Shown: piece by piece, positions 8,056-16,493 of the stretch
Numbering within the stretch: position 1 is the first letter of the stretch
How the letters are laid out: the number at the start of each line of letters is the position of its first letter
Assembly (NCBI RefSeq): GCF_040436405.1
Contig: NZ_AP031575.1
Coordinates: 810,501-874,500, forward strand
DNA length: 64,000 nt
From: Marinomonas sp. THO17
GTDB taxonomy: Bacteria; Pseudomonadota; Gammaproteobacteria; Pseudomonadales; Marinomonadaceae
Reading direction: 5' to 3'
Program-made: the position numbers and the translations under genes
The notes under the pieces: model-generated
Told to the model about the DNA's origin: nothing
The model's input: only the letters and a program-made list of their open reading frames with translations
Databases searched by the model: none

Positions 8056-8589
8056 TTACTTCTTCTTTTTGGGGCCTAGCACCATAGTCAATTGACGACC
8101 TTCCATTTTCGCAGCTTGTTCAACTGTACCGTATTCCTCTAAGTCTTGAGCGACTCGATTCATAAGTTGCATCCCAAGCTCCTGATGGGCCATTTCACGA
8201 CCGCGGTATCTAAGTGATACTTTGGCCTTATCCCCGCCTTCAAGGAAACGTATCAGGTTGCGGAGTTTTACCTGATAATCCCCTTCCTCCGTCCCTGGAC
8301 GGAATTTCATTTCTTTAACCTGGATTTGCTTCGCATTTTTCTTTTGAGCAGCCTTCGCTTTTTTCTGCTCAAAAACATGCTTACCGTAGTCCATAATCTT
8401 ACAAACAACTGGATCAGAGTCAGCGATTTGTACTAAATCAAGGCCCGCTTCTTGAGCTGCTTGTAGCGCCTCTTCAATCGATACAACACCAATTTGTTCA
8501 CCATCCGCTGCGATTAGACGCACTTCAGTTGCTCGAATGTTCTCGTTGATTTGAGGACGCTGCTTGTTAGCGGCACGTCCACGATTCAT
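8056..8589 (-). CDS. infC: translation initiation factor IF-3
   Basis: A 177-residue IF3 that binds the 30S subunit, blocks subunit joining and proofreads start codons. The N-domain ([19 protein letters not shown]) and C-domain ([20 protein letters not shown], then [20 protein letters not shown]) are joined by a lysine-rich linker. The only sensible start is an ATG nine bases after the thrS stop, preceded by AAGG. E. coli infC uses a rare AUU start for autoregulation; no in-frame ATT or ATA start is present between the thrS stop and this ATG. Confidence 0.97.
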   Translation of the reverse strand: MNRGRAANKQRPQINENIRATEVRLIAADGEQIGVVSIEEALQAAQEAGLDLVQIADSDPVVCKIMDYGKHVFEQKKAKAAQKKNAKQIQVKEMKFRPGTEEGDYQVKLRNLIRFLEGGDKAKVSLRYRGREMAHQELGMQLMNRVAQDLEEYGTVEQAAKMEGRQLTMVLGPKKKK

Positions 8590-8597
8590 ATTACCTT

Positions 8598-10535
8598 TTA
8601 TAGCTCTATCTCCACTTCTTGTTTACGGCTACGGCGAGCAACTTCTTTTTGAAGCAAATCTTCAAAATCAGAAATACTCATTACTCCAAGATCTTCACCA
8701 GAACGAGTTCGCACTGCGACTTGTTGATTTTCAACTTCTTTGTCGCCGATAACTATCATGTAAGGGACTCGTTGAAGAGTATGCTCGCGAATTTTAAACC
8801 CGATCTTCTCGTTTCTCAAGTCAAGTTTTGCTCTAAAGCCGTTTGAATTCAATCTTTTTTCCAAATCAGAGCAATAATCTGCTTGGCGATCAGTAATATT
8901 CATTATTACCACCTGCTCTGGGGCTAACCAAGCAGGGAAAGCGCCTTCACTTTCTTCGATCAAGATACCAATGAAACGCTCCAAAGAACCCACTATGGCT
9001 CGATGCAACATAACGGGTGTTTGACGCGAACCGTCTTCGGAGACGTATTGCGCACTCAAACGCGTTGGCATTGAGAAATCGACCTGCATAGTACCGCATT
9101 GCCAAACACGGCCAATCGCATCTTTTAAGGAAAATTCTATTTTAGGCCCATAGAAAGCCCCTTCACCTGGTAATTCTTCCCATTCCAGGTTAGCCGCATC
9201 TAATGCGTCCGCCAAGGCTTTCTCAGATTTATCCCAAACCTCATCAGAACCCACTCGCTGTTCTGGACGAGTAGACAAACGATAAATAATATTTTCAAAT
9301 CCAAAATCTGCATAAACTTCGTGCAGCAGCTTAATGAATTCAGAGACTTCTTGCTGAATCTGGCCTTCTGTCACAAAGATGTGTCCATCATCCTGTACAA
9401 AGTTACGCACACGCATAATACCGTGCAATGCACCTGATGGCTCGTTACGGTGACAAGAACCAAACTCCGCCATACGGAATGGTAAGTCACGATAACTCTT
9501 CAGACCTTGGTTATATACCTGAATATGACACGGGCAGTTCATTGGTTTCACGGCGTAATCACGGTTTTCAGAATGAGTAGTAAACATGTTTTCATGATAC
9601 TTACCCCAGTGACCGGATTTCTCCCACAAAACACGATCCACAATTTGTGGCGTTTTTACTTCTTGATAGCCATTATCAAGCTGTTTCTGACGCATGTACT
9701 GTTCAACCACTTGATACAAGCGCCAACCTTTAGGATGCCAAAACACCATACCGGGAGCTTCTTCTTGTACATGAAAGAGATCTAGCTTTTTACCCAGTTT
9801 ACGGTGATCACGCTTTTCTGCCTCTTCAATACGATTCAAATAGGCTTTTAATTCTTTCTTATCATTCCACGCTGTACCATAAATACGCTGTAATTGCTCA
9901 TTGTTAGAATCACCGCGCCAATATGCACCAGCCAACTTCATCAATTTAAAATGACGCAAAACACGAGTATTTGGCACGTGAGGGCCACGACACATATCCA
10001 TGTATTCTTCGTGATGATACAAACCCACCTCTTTGACAGAGTCGTCCATATCATCGATAAGAGACACCTTATAAGATTCACCACGATCAACAAATTGCTG
10101 ACGCGCATCGGCAATCGGCGTCATTTTCTTCACAACGTCATAATCCGTTTTGATCAACTCAGCCATGCGCTTTTCGATAGCGGCAAGATCCTCTGGTGTA
10201 AAGGGACGCTCATACGCAATATCGTAATAGAAACCTTCATCAATTACCGGACCTATGGCCATTTCAGCCGTTGGGTACAATTGCTTAACCGCGTGACCAA
10301 CAAGGTGAGCAAAGGAGTGGCGAATGATTTCAACCCCTTCTGCATCCTTACCGGTTACTATGCTGAGATCTGCGTCGTTTGTGATCAATTCACAAGCATC
10401 GACAAGCTGACCATTGATACGACCCGCCACCGTTGCTTTTGCAAGACCAGGACCAATATCCTCGGCCACTTGCATCACAGTTACAGGATCAGAAAAAGAA
10501 CGTTGACTGCCATCAGGCAAAGTAATTACAGGCAT
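8598..10535 (-). CDS. thrS: threonyl-tRNA synthetase
   Basis: A 645-residue class II synthetase. Domains in order: TGS (about 1-61), N2 editing domain with the [10 protein letters not shown] motif (from about 73) for hydrolysing Ser-tRNA-Thr, a zinc-dependent catalytic core (MNCPCHI and later [15 protein letters not shown]), and a C-terminal anticodon-binding domain. Length matches E. coli (642). The leader carries a hairpin that mimics a tRNA-Thr anticodon arm, so translational autoregulation is likely. It is the first gene of thrS-infC-rpmI-rplT, and AGGGGA precedes the ATG. Confidence 0.98.
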   Translation of the reverse strand: MPVITLPDGSQRSFSDPVTVMQVAEDIGPGLAKATVAGRINGQLVDACELITNDADLSIVTGKDAEGVEIIRHSFAHLVGHAVKQLYPTAEMAIGPVIDEGFYYDIAYERPFTPEDLAAIEKRMAELIKTDYDVVKKMTPIADARQQFVDRGESYKVSLIDDMDDSVKEVGLYHHEEYMDMCRGPHVPNTRVLRHFKLMKLAGAYWRGDSNNEQLQRIYGTAWNDKKELKAYLNRIEEAEKRDHRKLGKKLDLFHVQEEAPGMVFWHPKGWRLYQVVEQYMRQKQLDNGYQEVKTPQIVDRVLWEKSGHWGKYHENMFTTHSENRDYAVKPMNCPCHIQVYNQGLKSYRDLPFRMAEFGSCHRNEPSGALHGIMRVRNFVQDDGHIFVTEGQIQQEVSEFIKLLHEVYADFGFENIIYRLSTRPEQRVGSDEVWDKSEKALADALDAANLEWEELPGEGAFYGPKIEFSLKDAIGRVWQCGTMQVDFSMPTRLSAQYVSEDGSRQTPVMLHRAIVGSLERFIGILIEESEGAFPAWLAPEQVVIMNITDRQADYCSDLEKRLNSNGFRAKLDLRNEKIGFKIREHTLQRVPYMIVIGDKEVENQQVAVRTRSGEDLGVMSISDFEDLLQKEVARRSRKQEVEIEL

Positions 10536-10559
10536 TTTATTCCCCTATCGGAGTCAGTG

Positions 10560-10580
10560 GTGCTCCATACCAAAGAGCAC
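10560..10580 (-). promoter_or_regulatory. thrS leader hairpin mimicking the tRNA-Thr anticodon arm
   Basis: The minus-strand RNA has GTGCTC-TTTGGTATG-GAGCAC, 25-45 nt before the thrS ATG. With a U-G closing pair this leaves the 7-nt loop UUGGUAU, in which U33, anticodon GGU and A37 fall where they do in tRNA-Thr(GGU). In E. coli, ThrRS represses thrS through an anticodon-like leader hairpin. Further upstream CGCAT (10622-10626) can pair with ATGCG (10594-10598), possibly a second operator domain. Confidence 0.6.
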
Positions 10581-10706
10581 ATGGAAATTTAAGCGCATAA
10601 CCTATCATTTTTCGTATCATCATGCGACTTTAATTTAGCAATTACGCAAAACATGTGAATTCTCTACAGGATAAGAAAATCAAGTATTTTTTCTTACTTT
10701 CAACCA

Positions 10707-10734
10707 TAGACATTCTGCTGCTAACGAGTAAAAT
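10707..10734 (+). promoter_or_regulatory. candidate promoter of the O-methyltransferase gene
   Basis: TAGACA, a 16-bp spacer and TAAAAT fit a sigma-70 promoter about 40 bp before the chosen start codon. They lie inside the in-frame upstream extension of the gene, which supports the downstream start. Confidence 0.4.
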
Positions 10735-10774
10735 TGCCCTCCGTTTCACACAGACTTCACCAAACAAAGGCGTT

Positions 10775-11401
10775 ATGGACCTCAATATTCTTGACGATTA
10801 CTGCATTGAAACCACTCAAGCAGAACCTGAGCTATTACTCGAGTTAGTGGAAAAAACTTACTCGGATATGGGCTACCCAAATAAATTGTCAGGTAAGACC
10901 ATTGGCCGTACATTGAAGTTATTAGCCAAAATTGCTCAACCCAAACGTGCTTTAGAAATTGGCATGTTCACGGGATATTCAGCACTTTCCATTGCGGAAG
11001 GCATGCCTGAGCAAGGCAAGCTTATTTGTTGTGAAACCAATCCCAGGGCAATTGAATTTGCTCAATCTTTCTTTGATCGCAGCGAGCATGGTCACAAAAT
11101 CCAAGCGATTTTTGGCCCGGCCCTCGAAACGATCAAATCCTTAGACGGTGATTTCGACTTTGTCTTTATCGATGCGGATAAGAGCAATTATCTAAACTAC
11201 TATCAAGCAGTGGTTCCTCTGGTACGCTCTGGCGGCCTAATTATCATCGATAATTCATTGTGGCAAGGCAGGGTTCTAGCCCCTCAAGAAAATAGTGACA
11301 TTGCTGTGAACGACTTAAATCGCTTTATTGCTCAAGACAGTCGTGTGGAAAATGTTCACCTCAATGTTCGAGATGGATTAAACATCGTCGTCAAGCACTA
11401 A
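10775..11401 (+). CDS. SAM-dependent O-methyltransferase, COG4122-like
   Basis: A 208-residue class I methyltransferase resembling the caffeoyl-CoA/catechol O-methyltransferase family. Motif I is ALEIGMFTGYSALSIAE, followed by an acidic CCETNPRA segment and the metal/substrate region FDFVFIDADKSNYLNYYQ. These are typical of cation-dependent O-methyltransferases, whose bacterial substrates are mostly unknown. An in-frame extension back to 10655 exists, but AAAGGCGTT directly before the ATG at 10775 and family alignment favour this start. It is a single gene divergent from thrS. Confidence 0.85.
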   Translation: MDLNILDDYCIETTQAEPELLLELVEKTYSDMGYPNKLSGKTIGRTLKLLAKIAQPKRALEIGMFTGYSALSIAEGMPEQGKLICCETNPRAIEFAQSFFDRSEHGHKIQAIFGPALETIKSLDGDFDFVFIDADKSNYLNYYQAVVPLVRSGGLIIIDNSLWQGRVLAPQENSDIAVNDLNRFIAQDSRVENVHLNVRDGLNIVVKH

Positions 11402-11422
11402 ATTTATTTTTCAATTTGTCAA

Positions 11423-11444
11423 TCACCTTTCCACATCAAGGTGA
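11423..11444 (+). terminator. possible weak terminator after the O-methyltransferase gene
   Basis: A 7-bp inverted repeat TCACCTT / AAGGTGA around 8 nt lies 22 bp after the stop codon. Only a loose T-rich stretch follows, so termination may be partial or absent. Confidence 0.4.
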
Positions 11445-11491
11445 GAGGCGTTTATTTGCTATTTACAGAGACAAGCTAAGAGGCTGCAATT

Positions 11492-12190
11492 TTGGTTGTT
11501 TTTAAAATCACGAATCATATTACTGGAAAGCACTATATTGGAACGTCGTTTAATAGCGGTTTTCAACGTTTCGAACAATACGTTGAAGCAACCAACGAAG
11601 GCCTTGATTTTCCACTTTACAATGACATTCGTGCACATGGCGTGGAAGCTTTTACGGTAGAAGAATTATTCGATACAACAGATAAGAAAGAACTCTATGA
11701 ACTGGAGTCAGATTACTTAGCCATTTATAACGCTGATAGTTTACGTGGCTATAAGATTGCTCAAACGGCAGAAAAAAACCTCAATTTACATTTTGCTAAA
11801 AAAGCCCTATTTGATGCCAATGGTGTATCCACCGCCGAACCGATAAAAAAAATGAAAAAGGCTACCGAAAAGAAAAGCGTCGAACTGCCTAAAAAAGCCA
11901 CCGATCCCACTCCCAAAGTTCGATCTTTCTTTGGCGAGTTGATTGGTGAAGAAAGACTAGACAGTCTTGCCAAACCAGCAAAGGAAAATAAAAAATCACC
12001 GACTCGTACACGCAGTAAAGCCAGTATCCAAAAAATGTTGAAAGAAGCGGAACGAGCTGCCAAAAAGGAACGTGAGGAAAAGCTTAAACGACAACAGCAA
12101 GCCGAAGCAGATGAAATGGCTATCATCATGGCGAAAATTGACATCACCTCAAAATCTGCCGCCTCTGCCTTTCGTCGCCGCAAAGCCTAA
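11492..12190 (+). CDS. GIY-YIG-like protein with basic coiled-coil tail
   Basis: A 232-residue protein of unknown function. Residues about 2-90 resemble a GIY-YIG nuclease domain: VVFKITN...GKHYIGTS with Arg26, the LYNDIRAHGVEAFTVEEL segment, and Glu72 in ELESDYLAIY. The GIY element reads VVF, so the first tyrosine is Phe4, which may weaken or abolish catalysis. Residues about 110-232 are highly charged, lysine-rich and probably coiled coil, suggesting nucleic-acid binding. The start is TTG with a good AAGAGG ribosome-binding site eight bases upstream. Confidence 0.75.
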   Translation: MVVFKITNHITGKHYIGTSFNSGFQRFEQYVEATNEGLDFPLYNDIRAHGVEAFTVEELFDTTDKKELYELESDYLAIYNADSLRGYKIAQTAEKNLNLHFAKKALFDANGVSTAEPIKKMKKATEKKSVELPKKATDPTPKVRSFFGELIGEERLDSLAKPAKENKKSPTRTRSKASIQKMLKEAERAAKKEREEKLKRQQQAEADEMAIIMAKIDITSKSAASAFRRRKA

Positions 12191-12230
12191 CAACAGACAA
12201 AGCCTAACAGTAAAAAATCAAACGAAGTCA

Positions 12231-12271
12231 TAAAAAGACCCCCAATAATTGGTGTCCAACTATTGGGGGTC
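12231..12271 (-). terminator. terminator after class II DAHP synthase gene
   Basis: A long hairpin GACCCCCAATA / TATTGGGGGTC whose inner part also pairs (TTGG-TGT-CCAA). A TTTTTA tract follows on the minus strand only. It lies about 100 bp past the DAHP synthase stop and separates it from the converging GIY-YIG-like gene. Confidence 0.85.
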
Positions 12272-12369
12272 ACTTCACATTGGCAGGTTTTTTTGATCTA
12301 GCGAGTCTCAATTTACCCCAAGCATACATAACTGATTTCAGGCAATCCAACTCACAGTAAGCCAAAAAC

Positions 12370-13716
12370 TTAGCTACGGGCTTTTTTCAATGTCTCAGAG
12401 ATCATGAAAGCCAATTCCAGAGATTGATCAGCATTCAAACGAGGATCACAATGAGTATGATAACGATCCGCCAAATCCGCTTCCGTTACTTGGAAGGCTC
12501 CGCCAACGCATTCAGTGACATTTTGCCCTGTCATTTCAAAATGTACGCCACCTGCATAAGTACCTTCAGCATTGTGTACTTGAAAGAACTGCTGGACTTC
12601 TTTTAACACATCATCAACATGACGTGTCTTATACCCCGTAGAGGCCTTCACTGTATTACCATGCATTGGGTCACAGCTCCACACCACTTTTTTACCTTCA
12701 CGTTCAACAGCACGAATCAAAGCTGGCATTCCATCTTCAACTTTATCAGCTCCCATACGTACGATCACATTTAAGCGACCCGCTTCATTATTCGGGTTTA
12801 AAGTATCACACAAACGCACTAGGTCTTCTGGGTCCATAGTTGGACCAGCTTTAACACCAATTGGATTTTGTACACCTCGTAAGAACTCAACATGCGCACC
12901 ATCAAGTTGACGAGTACGATCACCAATCCATAACATGTGTGCAGAACAGTCGTACCAGTCTCCCGTCATGCTATCTTGGCGAGTTAAGGCTTGTTCATAT
13001 GGCAAGAGAAGAGCTTCATGGGAAGTATAAAATTCCGTTTCTGTCAGCTGCGCCAATCCAGGACCAATTCCACACGCTTCCATAAACTGTAAAGCATCAT
13101 CAATTTTATCCGCTACATCCTGAAAACGACTACCCGCTGGACTGGCATTCAGGAAATCCAAATTCCATTTATGTACTTCATGTAAATCGGCGAAACCACC
13201 TTGCGCAAAAGCACGTAGCAAGTTCATTGTAGAAGCACTTTGGTTGTACACCTGAACAAGACGCTCAGGGTCTGGCACACGAGCATGCTCATTAAATTCA
13301 ATACCATTGATAATATCACCACGGTAGCTTGGAAGCTCAACGCCATTAACGGTTTCAGTTCCTGCCGATCTAGGTTTGGCAAATTGACCCGCCATACGAC
13401 CCACCTTAACAATTGGGCATTTACCTGCGTAAGTTAGCACCACTGCCATTTGCAGCATAACCTTAAAGGTATCGCGAATATTGTTAGCGTGGAATTCCGC
13501 AAAGCTCTCTGCACAGTCACCACCTTGCAACAAGAAGGATTGACGATTAGCCACTTTCGCTAATGCACTTTTCAGCTGACGCGCCTCACCCGCAAAAACA
13601 AGCGGAGGCATTTTTCCCAAAGTACTTTCTACTTGAGCCAGATGCTCAGCACTTGGATAAACCGGCTGTTGAAGTGCCGTTTTATTTCTCCAACTTGTTA
13701 ACTCCCACTCTTTCAT
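12370..13716 (-). CDS. class II 3-deoxy-7-phosphoheptulonate synthase
   Basis: A 448-residue type II DAHP synthase, which condenses phosphoenolpyruvate with erythrose 4-phosphate in the first step of aromatic amino acid biosynthesis. Family hallmarks include [47 protein letters not shown] and [18 protein letters not shown]. These include likely metal ligands (Cys, His, Glu, Asp). Length equals the short class II enzymes of pseudomonads. It appears monocistronic, with a strong terminator. No feedback type can be read from sequence alone. Confidence 0.95.
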   Translation of the reverse strand: MKEWELTSWRNKTALQQPVYPSAEHLAQVESTLGKMPPLVFAGEARQLKSALAKVANRQSFLLQGGDCAESFAEFHANNIRDTFKVMLQMAVVLTYAGKCPIVKVGRMAGQFAKPRSAGTETVNGVELPSYRGDIINGIEFNEHARVPDPERLVQVYNQSASTMNLLRAFAQGGFADLHEVHKWNLDFLNASPAGSRFQDVADKIDDALQFMEACGIGPGLAQLTETEFYTSHEALLLPYEQALTRQDSMTGDWYDCSAHMLWIGDRTRQLDGAHVEFLRGVQNPIGVKAGPTMDPEDLVRLCDTLNPNNEAGRLNVIVRMGADKVEDGMPALIRAVEREGKKVVWSCDPMHGNTVKASTGYKTRHVDDVLKEVQQFFQVHNAEGTYAGGVHFEMTGQNVTECVGGAFQVTEADLADRYHTHCDPRLNADQSLELAFMISETLKKARS

Positions 13717-13755
13717 ATCAATTTACAACCTTATTTTATTTTCAACTTTATTATG

Positions 13756-14367
13756 TTATCGGGCTACAACCCACAATATTTCAGCATCCTTTGCTGACAA
13801 TGATGTAACAGCGTGTCCCATGGTGGCATCATAATACACACTATCCCCTTCTTTTAATTCAATTGGTTCATAGAGTTCAGAGAAAAAATTAATTTTACCC
13901 TGCAAAACCAACAAAAATTCCTCACCATCATGACGTACCCACTCTTTAAACTCCGCAAAAGAACGTGCTCTCACGCGAGTTTTGAAAGGCACCATTTTTT
14001 TACGGCTAATTGAGTAATTTAGCAATTCATGCTCATAAGTCGCAGTAGGATGCGGCTCCCCTTTACCCTTACGAGTAATATCGCGACGTCCTGCAATGGA
14101 TTGATCACTCGCCTCAACAAACAATTGTGGCAAGTCCATTTCTAATCCATTTATGAGTTTCTGAACTATGGTAAAACTAGGCGACACTTGGTCATTTTCA
14201 ATTTTTGACAAAGTTGAGCGAGCTATTCCAGTGCGTTTACCCACCTCTTCTAGGGTCCAACCTTTGGCCAAACGAATTTTTTTCACTCGTTTTCCTAGCT
14301 CTAAAGGTTCAACAAAACGATCTGGATCTGCGGCGGTTGCAGTTTCTAAAGAAGGACGACTAACCAT
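13756..14367 (-). CDS. XRE-family regulator with C-terminal cupin domain
   Basis: A 203-residue transcription regulator. An XRE helix-turn-helix spans about residues 24-78 (WTLEEVGKRTGIARSTLSKIE). A C-terminal cupin_2 domain (about 115-200) includes HDGEEFLLVLQGKINF and LKEGDSVYYDATMGHAV, where it probably senses a small molecule or metal. The architecture matches PuuR/SutR-type regulators. It begins 7 nt after the stop of the DUF442 gene, with a TAAGAG ribosome-binding site, so the two are likely cotranscribed. Its ligand and targets cannot be told. Confidence 0.88.
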   Translation of the reverse strand: MVSRPSLETATAADPDRFVEPLELGKRVKKIRLAKGWTLEEVGKRTGIARSTLSKIENDQVSPSFTIVQKLINGLEMDLPQLFVEASDQSIAGRRDITRKGKGEPHPTATYEHELLNYSISRKKMVPFKTRVRARSFAEFKEWVRHDGEEFLLVLQGKINFFSELYEPIELKEGDSVYYDATMGHAVTSLSAKDAEILWVVAR

Positions 14368-14374
14368 ACTCTTA

Positions 14375-14803
14375 CTACTGGCCTTTCAAAGGTATCATTG
14401 CAGACTCACAACGAGACAAGTCAAATCCTTTTGCAGAGACTTGTGAAACTAGATCAGCATAGGACCGTCCTTTGGCATTTTCCATTAACACCCAAAGTAC
14501 TGAGGAACGCGTTCCTGTACGACAAAAAGCCAAGGTTTTTTGTATGGGTGTAATGATCTCAGACTGCTTAGTAAGATGTTCCTGCGCTAATTTTGGCAAT
14601 TCAATCGGGTTCCAAGCGTATTTTAAACCTAATGCTTTTGCCGCTTTTTCAAGCTGCTCTGCATTTGGCTGATCTTCCGCTTCACCATCAGGACGATTAT
14701 TCACAATCAATGTAAAACCTTGCTCTTTTAACACAGATAAATCTTCGACAAATATTTGCGGAGCAACGAAGTAATTTTCATCTAATTGAACAGGCGTAGT
14801 CAT
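14375..14803 (-). CDS. DUF442/BLH-type phosphatase- or rhodanese-like protein
   Basis: A 142-residue protein of the TIGR01244/DUF442 family, fused in other bacteria to beta-lactamase-fold sulfur enzymes. The fold is dual-specificity-phosphatase-like, and the loop FCRTGTRSS has Cys94 and Arg99. That gives a C-X4-R loop, the length seen in rhodaneses rather than the C-X5-R of protein phosphatases. Sulfur transfer or persulfide chemistry is therefore as plausible as phosphatase activity (inference). It lies just upstream of the XRE-cupin gene. Confidence 0.8.
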   Translation of the reverse strand: MTTPVQLDENYFVAPQIFVEDLSVLKEQGFTLIVNNRPDGEAEDQPNAEQLEKAAKALGLKYAWNPIELPKLAQEHLTKQSEIITPIQKTLAFCRTGTRSSVLWVLMENAKGRSYADLVSQVSAKGFDLSRCESAMIPLKGQ

Positions 14804-14825
14804 AATCTGAATCCTATTTTCTTTG

Positions 14826-15104
14826 TTAATTTCGGTATAATACTTTAATCAAATGAAAACCAAATTGGGTTTTTATTGGACCTTGTATTTTCAATAAAGG
14901 CCCATTGAAAACCGCCTTGTCAAAAGCAGGCACCATTTCCCCTTTACGGAATTCACCAAGATCACCACCTTTTTTACCTGAAGGGCAGGTAGAATGCTGT
15001 TTCGCAAGCTTATGAAAATCACCGCCCTTATCCAATTTTTCTTTAATTAAAGACGCTTCTGCTTTGGTTTTTACCAAGATATGACAGGCACTTGCCGTAG
15101 GCAT
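14826..15104 (-). CDS. parvulin-type peptidyl-prolyl isomerase
   Basis: A 92-residue single-domain parvulin similar to E. coli PpiC. It shows the signature [12 protein letters not shown], the [15 protein letters not shown] segment and the C-terminal FGFHLIKVL. It has no signal peptide, so it should act in the cytoplasm, assisting cis-trans isomerisation of prolyl bonds. An AGGGG ribosome-binding site precedes the ATG. It lies 22 bp upstream of the DUF442 gene on the same strand. Confidence 0.92.
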   Translation of the reverse strand: MPTASACHILVKTKAEASLIKEKLDKGGDFHKLAKQHSTCPSGKKGGDLGEFRKGEMVPAFDKAVFNGPLLKIQGPIKTQFGFHLIKVLYRN

Positions 15105-15247
15105 GAAAACCCCTAAGTTATTTAATCTGCTAGAAAAATGATATTAACCCAATTAGTATAATAGAATTACCTACTAGTCAGCACTAGTTGAATCATTTTT
15201 TACGACATTAATCACAATAATATAATAACCGATGGGCAAGGCCGTTT

Positions 15248-16045
15248 ATGAGCGCATACGCAGCAATCAGCGATTTATCTTTTCTGCTTGTGGAACCTTC
15301 AGAAACACAAAGAAAGATAATCACAAAAGCACTAGAAGACGCAGGCATTAAGCAAATTGAATACGCTAACGACATAAAACAAACCATTGAGATTCTTTCA
15401 AGCTTTCCGCCTGATCTAGTGATTTCTTCAATGTATTTGCCTGATGGTTCAGCAAACGAATTGATTGATCGTATTCGCAGCAATCAAGAAACCGAAGAAC
15501 AATGCTTCATGCTGATTTCCAGTGAAAGAAACCGTGAATATCTGGAGCACCTAAAGCAATCTGGGGTTTTAGCCATTCTTCCCAAGCCCTTTAATCAGAA
15601 AGATCTAAAAAGAGCCATTCACGCAACACTTGACCTAATAGTGGCGGAGGAAATCGACCTTGAGATGTTCGACCCCCACAGTTTACGAGTGTTGGTGACA
15701 GATGACAGCATAACGGCCAGAAAACACATCAGCAAGACTCTCAACACTATGGGTATCGACGACATAGAATTTGCTGAAAATGGCCGCCAAGCCATTGAAC
15801 GACTTAATGAAGAAGAGTTTGACCTCATCGTAACCGACTACAATATGCCAGAAATGGATGGTCGCGAACTCACCGATGCGGTGAGACAAAATCCAGATAT
15901 TGCTCATATTCCAATCTTGATGGTCAGCTCCAATGCTGATGAAAGTCAATTATCCAATATCACTCAAGAGGGAGTCGATGCCATTTGTGGTAAACCATTT
16001 GAGCCGAACACAGTAAGACAACTCTTAGCACAAATACTGAACTAA
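15248..16045 (+). CDS. double-receiver response regulator, first receiver degenerate
   Basis: A 265-residue protein made of two CheY-like receiver domains with no output domain. The second (about 145-265) has the full set: acidic pair TDD, phospho-acceptor Asp197 in VTDYNMPEMDG, and Lys249 in CGKPFEP. The first (about 10-130) keeps Lys113 but has VEPS in place of the acidic pair and Ser61 where the phosphorylated Asp should be. The first receiver is therefore probably a regulatory or docking module. No histidine kinase is adjacent. AAGG precedes the ATG, and a bidirectional terminator follows. Confidence 0.88.
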   Translation: MSAYAAISDLSFLLVEPSETQRKIITKALEDAGIKQIEYANDIKQTIEILSSFPPDLVISSMYLPDGSANELIDRIRSNQETEEQCFMLISSERNREYLEHLKQSGVLAILPKPFNQKDLKRAIHATLDLIVAEEIDLEMFDPHSLRVLVTDDSITARKHISKTLNTMGIDDIEFAENGRQAIERLNEEEFDLIVTDYNMPEMDGRELTDAVRQNPDIAHIPILMVSSNADESQLSNITQEGVDAICGKPFEPNTVRQLLAQILN

Positions 16046-16063
16046 AATTGCCTGCTAATGGGT

Positions 16064-16095
16064 AAAAAAAAGAGTTCAACTTGAGCTCTTTTTTT
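16064..16095. terminator. bidirectional terminator
   Basis: AAAAAAAGAG / CTCTTTTTTT with an inner TCAA-C-TTGA pairing lies between the converging response-regulator and mutT genes. It supplies a U-tract in both directions. Confidence 0.85.
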
Positions 16096-16109
16096 GCATT
16101 AAACCAAAG

Positions 16110-16493
16110 TTATTCTGATGACAAAGCATCCACTATTGGCACATTTGCTTCAGGAAAGGAAAAGGCTTTGAGTTGCGACAAGGACGCCCAGCGAACTTCT
16201 TGACCCTCTTTACCGTGAGGTTCACCAGTAAACTCCATTACCTTGTAAAAGACCAGCTCAACTTGTTTGTCACCATAATCATGAACAATAGTTTGAAAAT
16301 GTTCACATGCATTGATGCGAATACCACACTCTTCTTCAAGCTCTCGAGACAATGCCAGTTCAACAGCCTCGCCAGATTCAACTTTACCACCAGGAAATTC
16401 CCAAAGGCCCCCTTGATGCTTGCTTGAATCACGCAGTGCAATAAAGATTTGATCACCACGCATGATCAAACCAACCGCTACTCTAACTAACAT
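16110..16493 (-). CDS. mutT: MutT/Nudix hydrolase
   Basis: A 127-residue Nudix protein, close in size to E. coli MutT (129), which removes 8-oxo-dGTP from the nucleotide pool. A complete Nudix box covers residues 36-58 (GKVESGEAVELALSRELEEECGI), and the MutT-like GLWEFPGGK precedes it. Its ATG overlaps the argJ stop by one base (TAATG), so translation is coupled. The secA-argJ-mutT neighbourhood is common in gammaproteobacteria (recalled). Confidence 0.9.
   Translation of the reverse strand: MLVRVAVGLIMRGDQIFIALRDSSKHQGGLWEFPGGKVESGEAVELALSRELEEECGIRINACEHFQTIVHDYGDKQVELVFYKVMEFTGEPHGKEGQEVRWASLSQLKAFSFPEANVPIVDALSSE

Noticed and set aside
10655-10774. Longer N-terminus for the O-methyltransferase (40 extra residues)
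   Set aside because: The extension has no ribosome-binding site, contains a likely promoter, and a good AAAGG site precedes the ATG at 10775.
12231-12271. Long palindrome as a possible mobile-element end
   Set aside because: It is followed by a U-tract on the minus strand after the DAHP synthase gene and has no partner copy in the window; it is a terminator.
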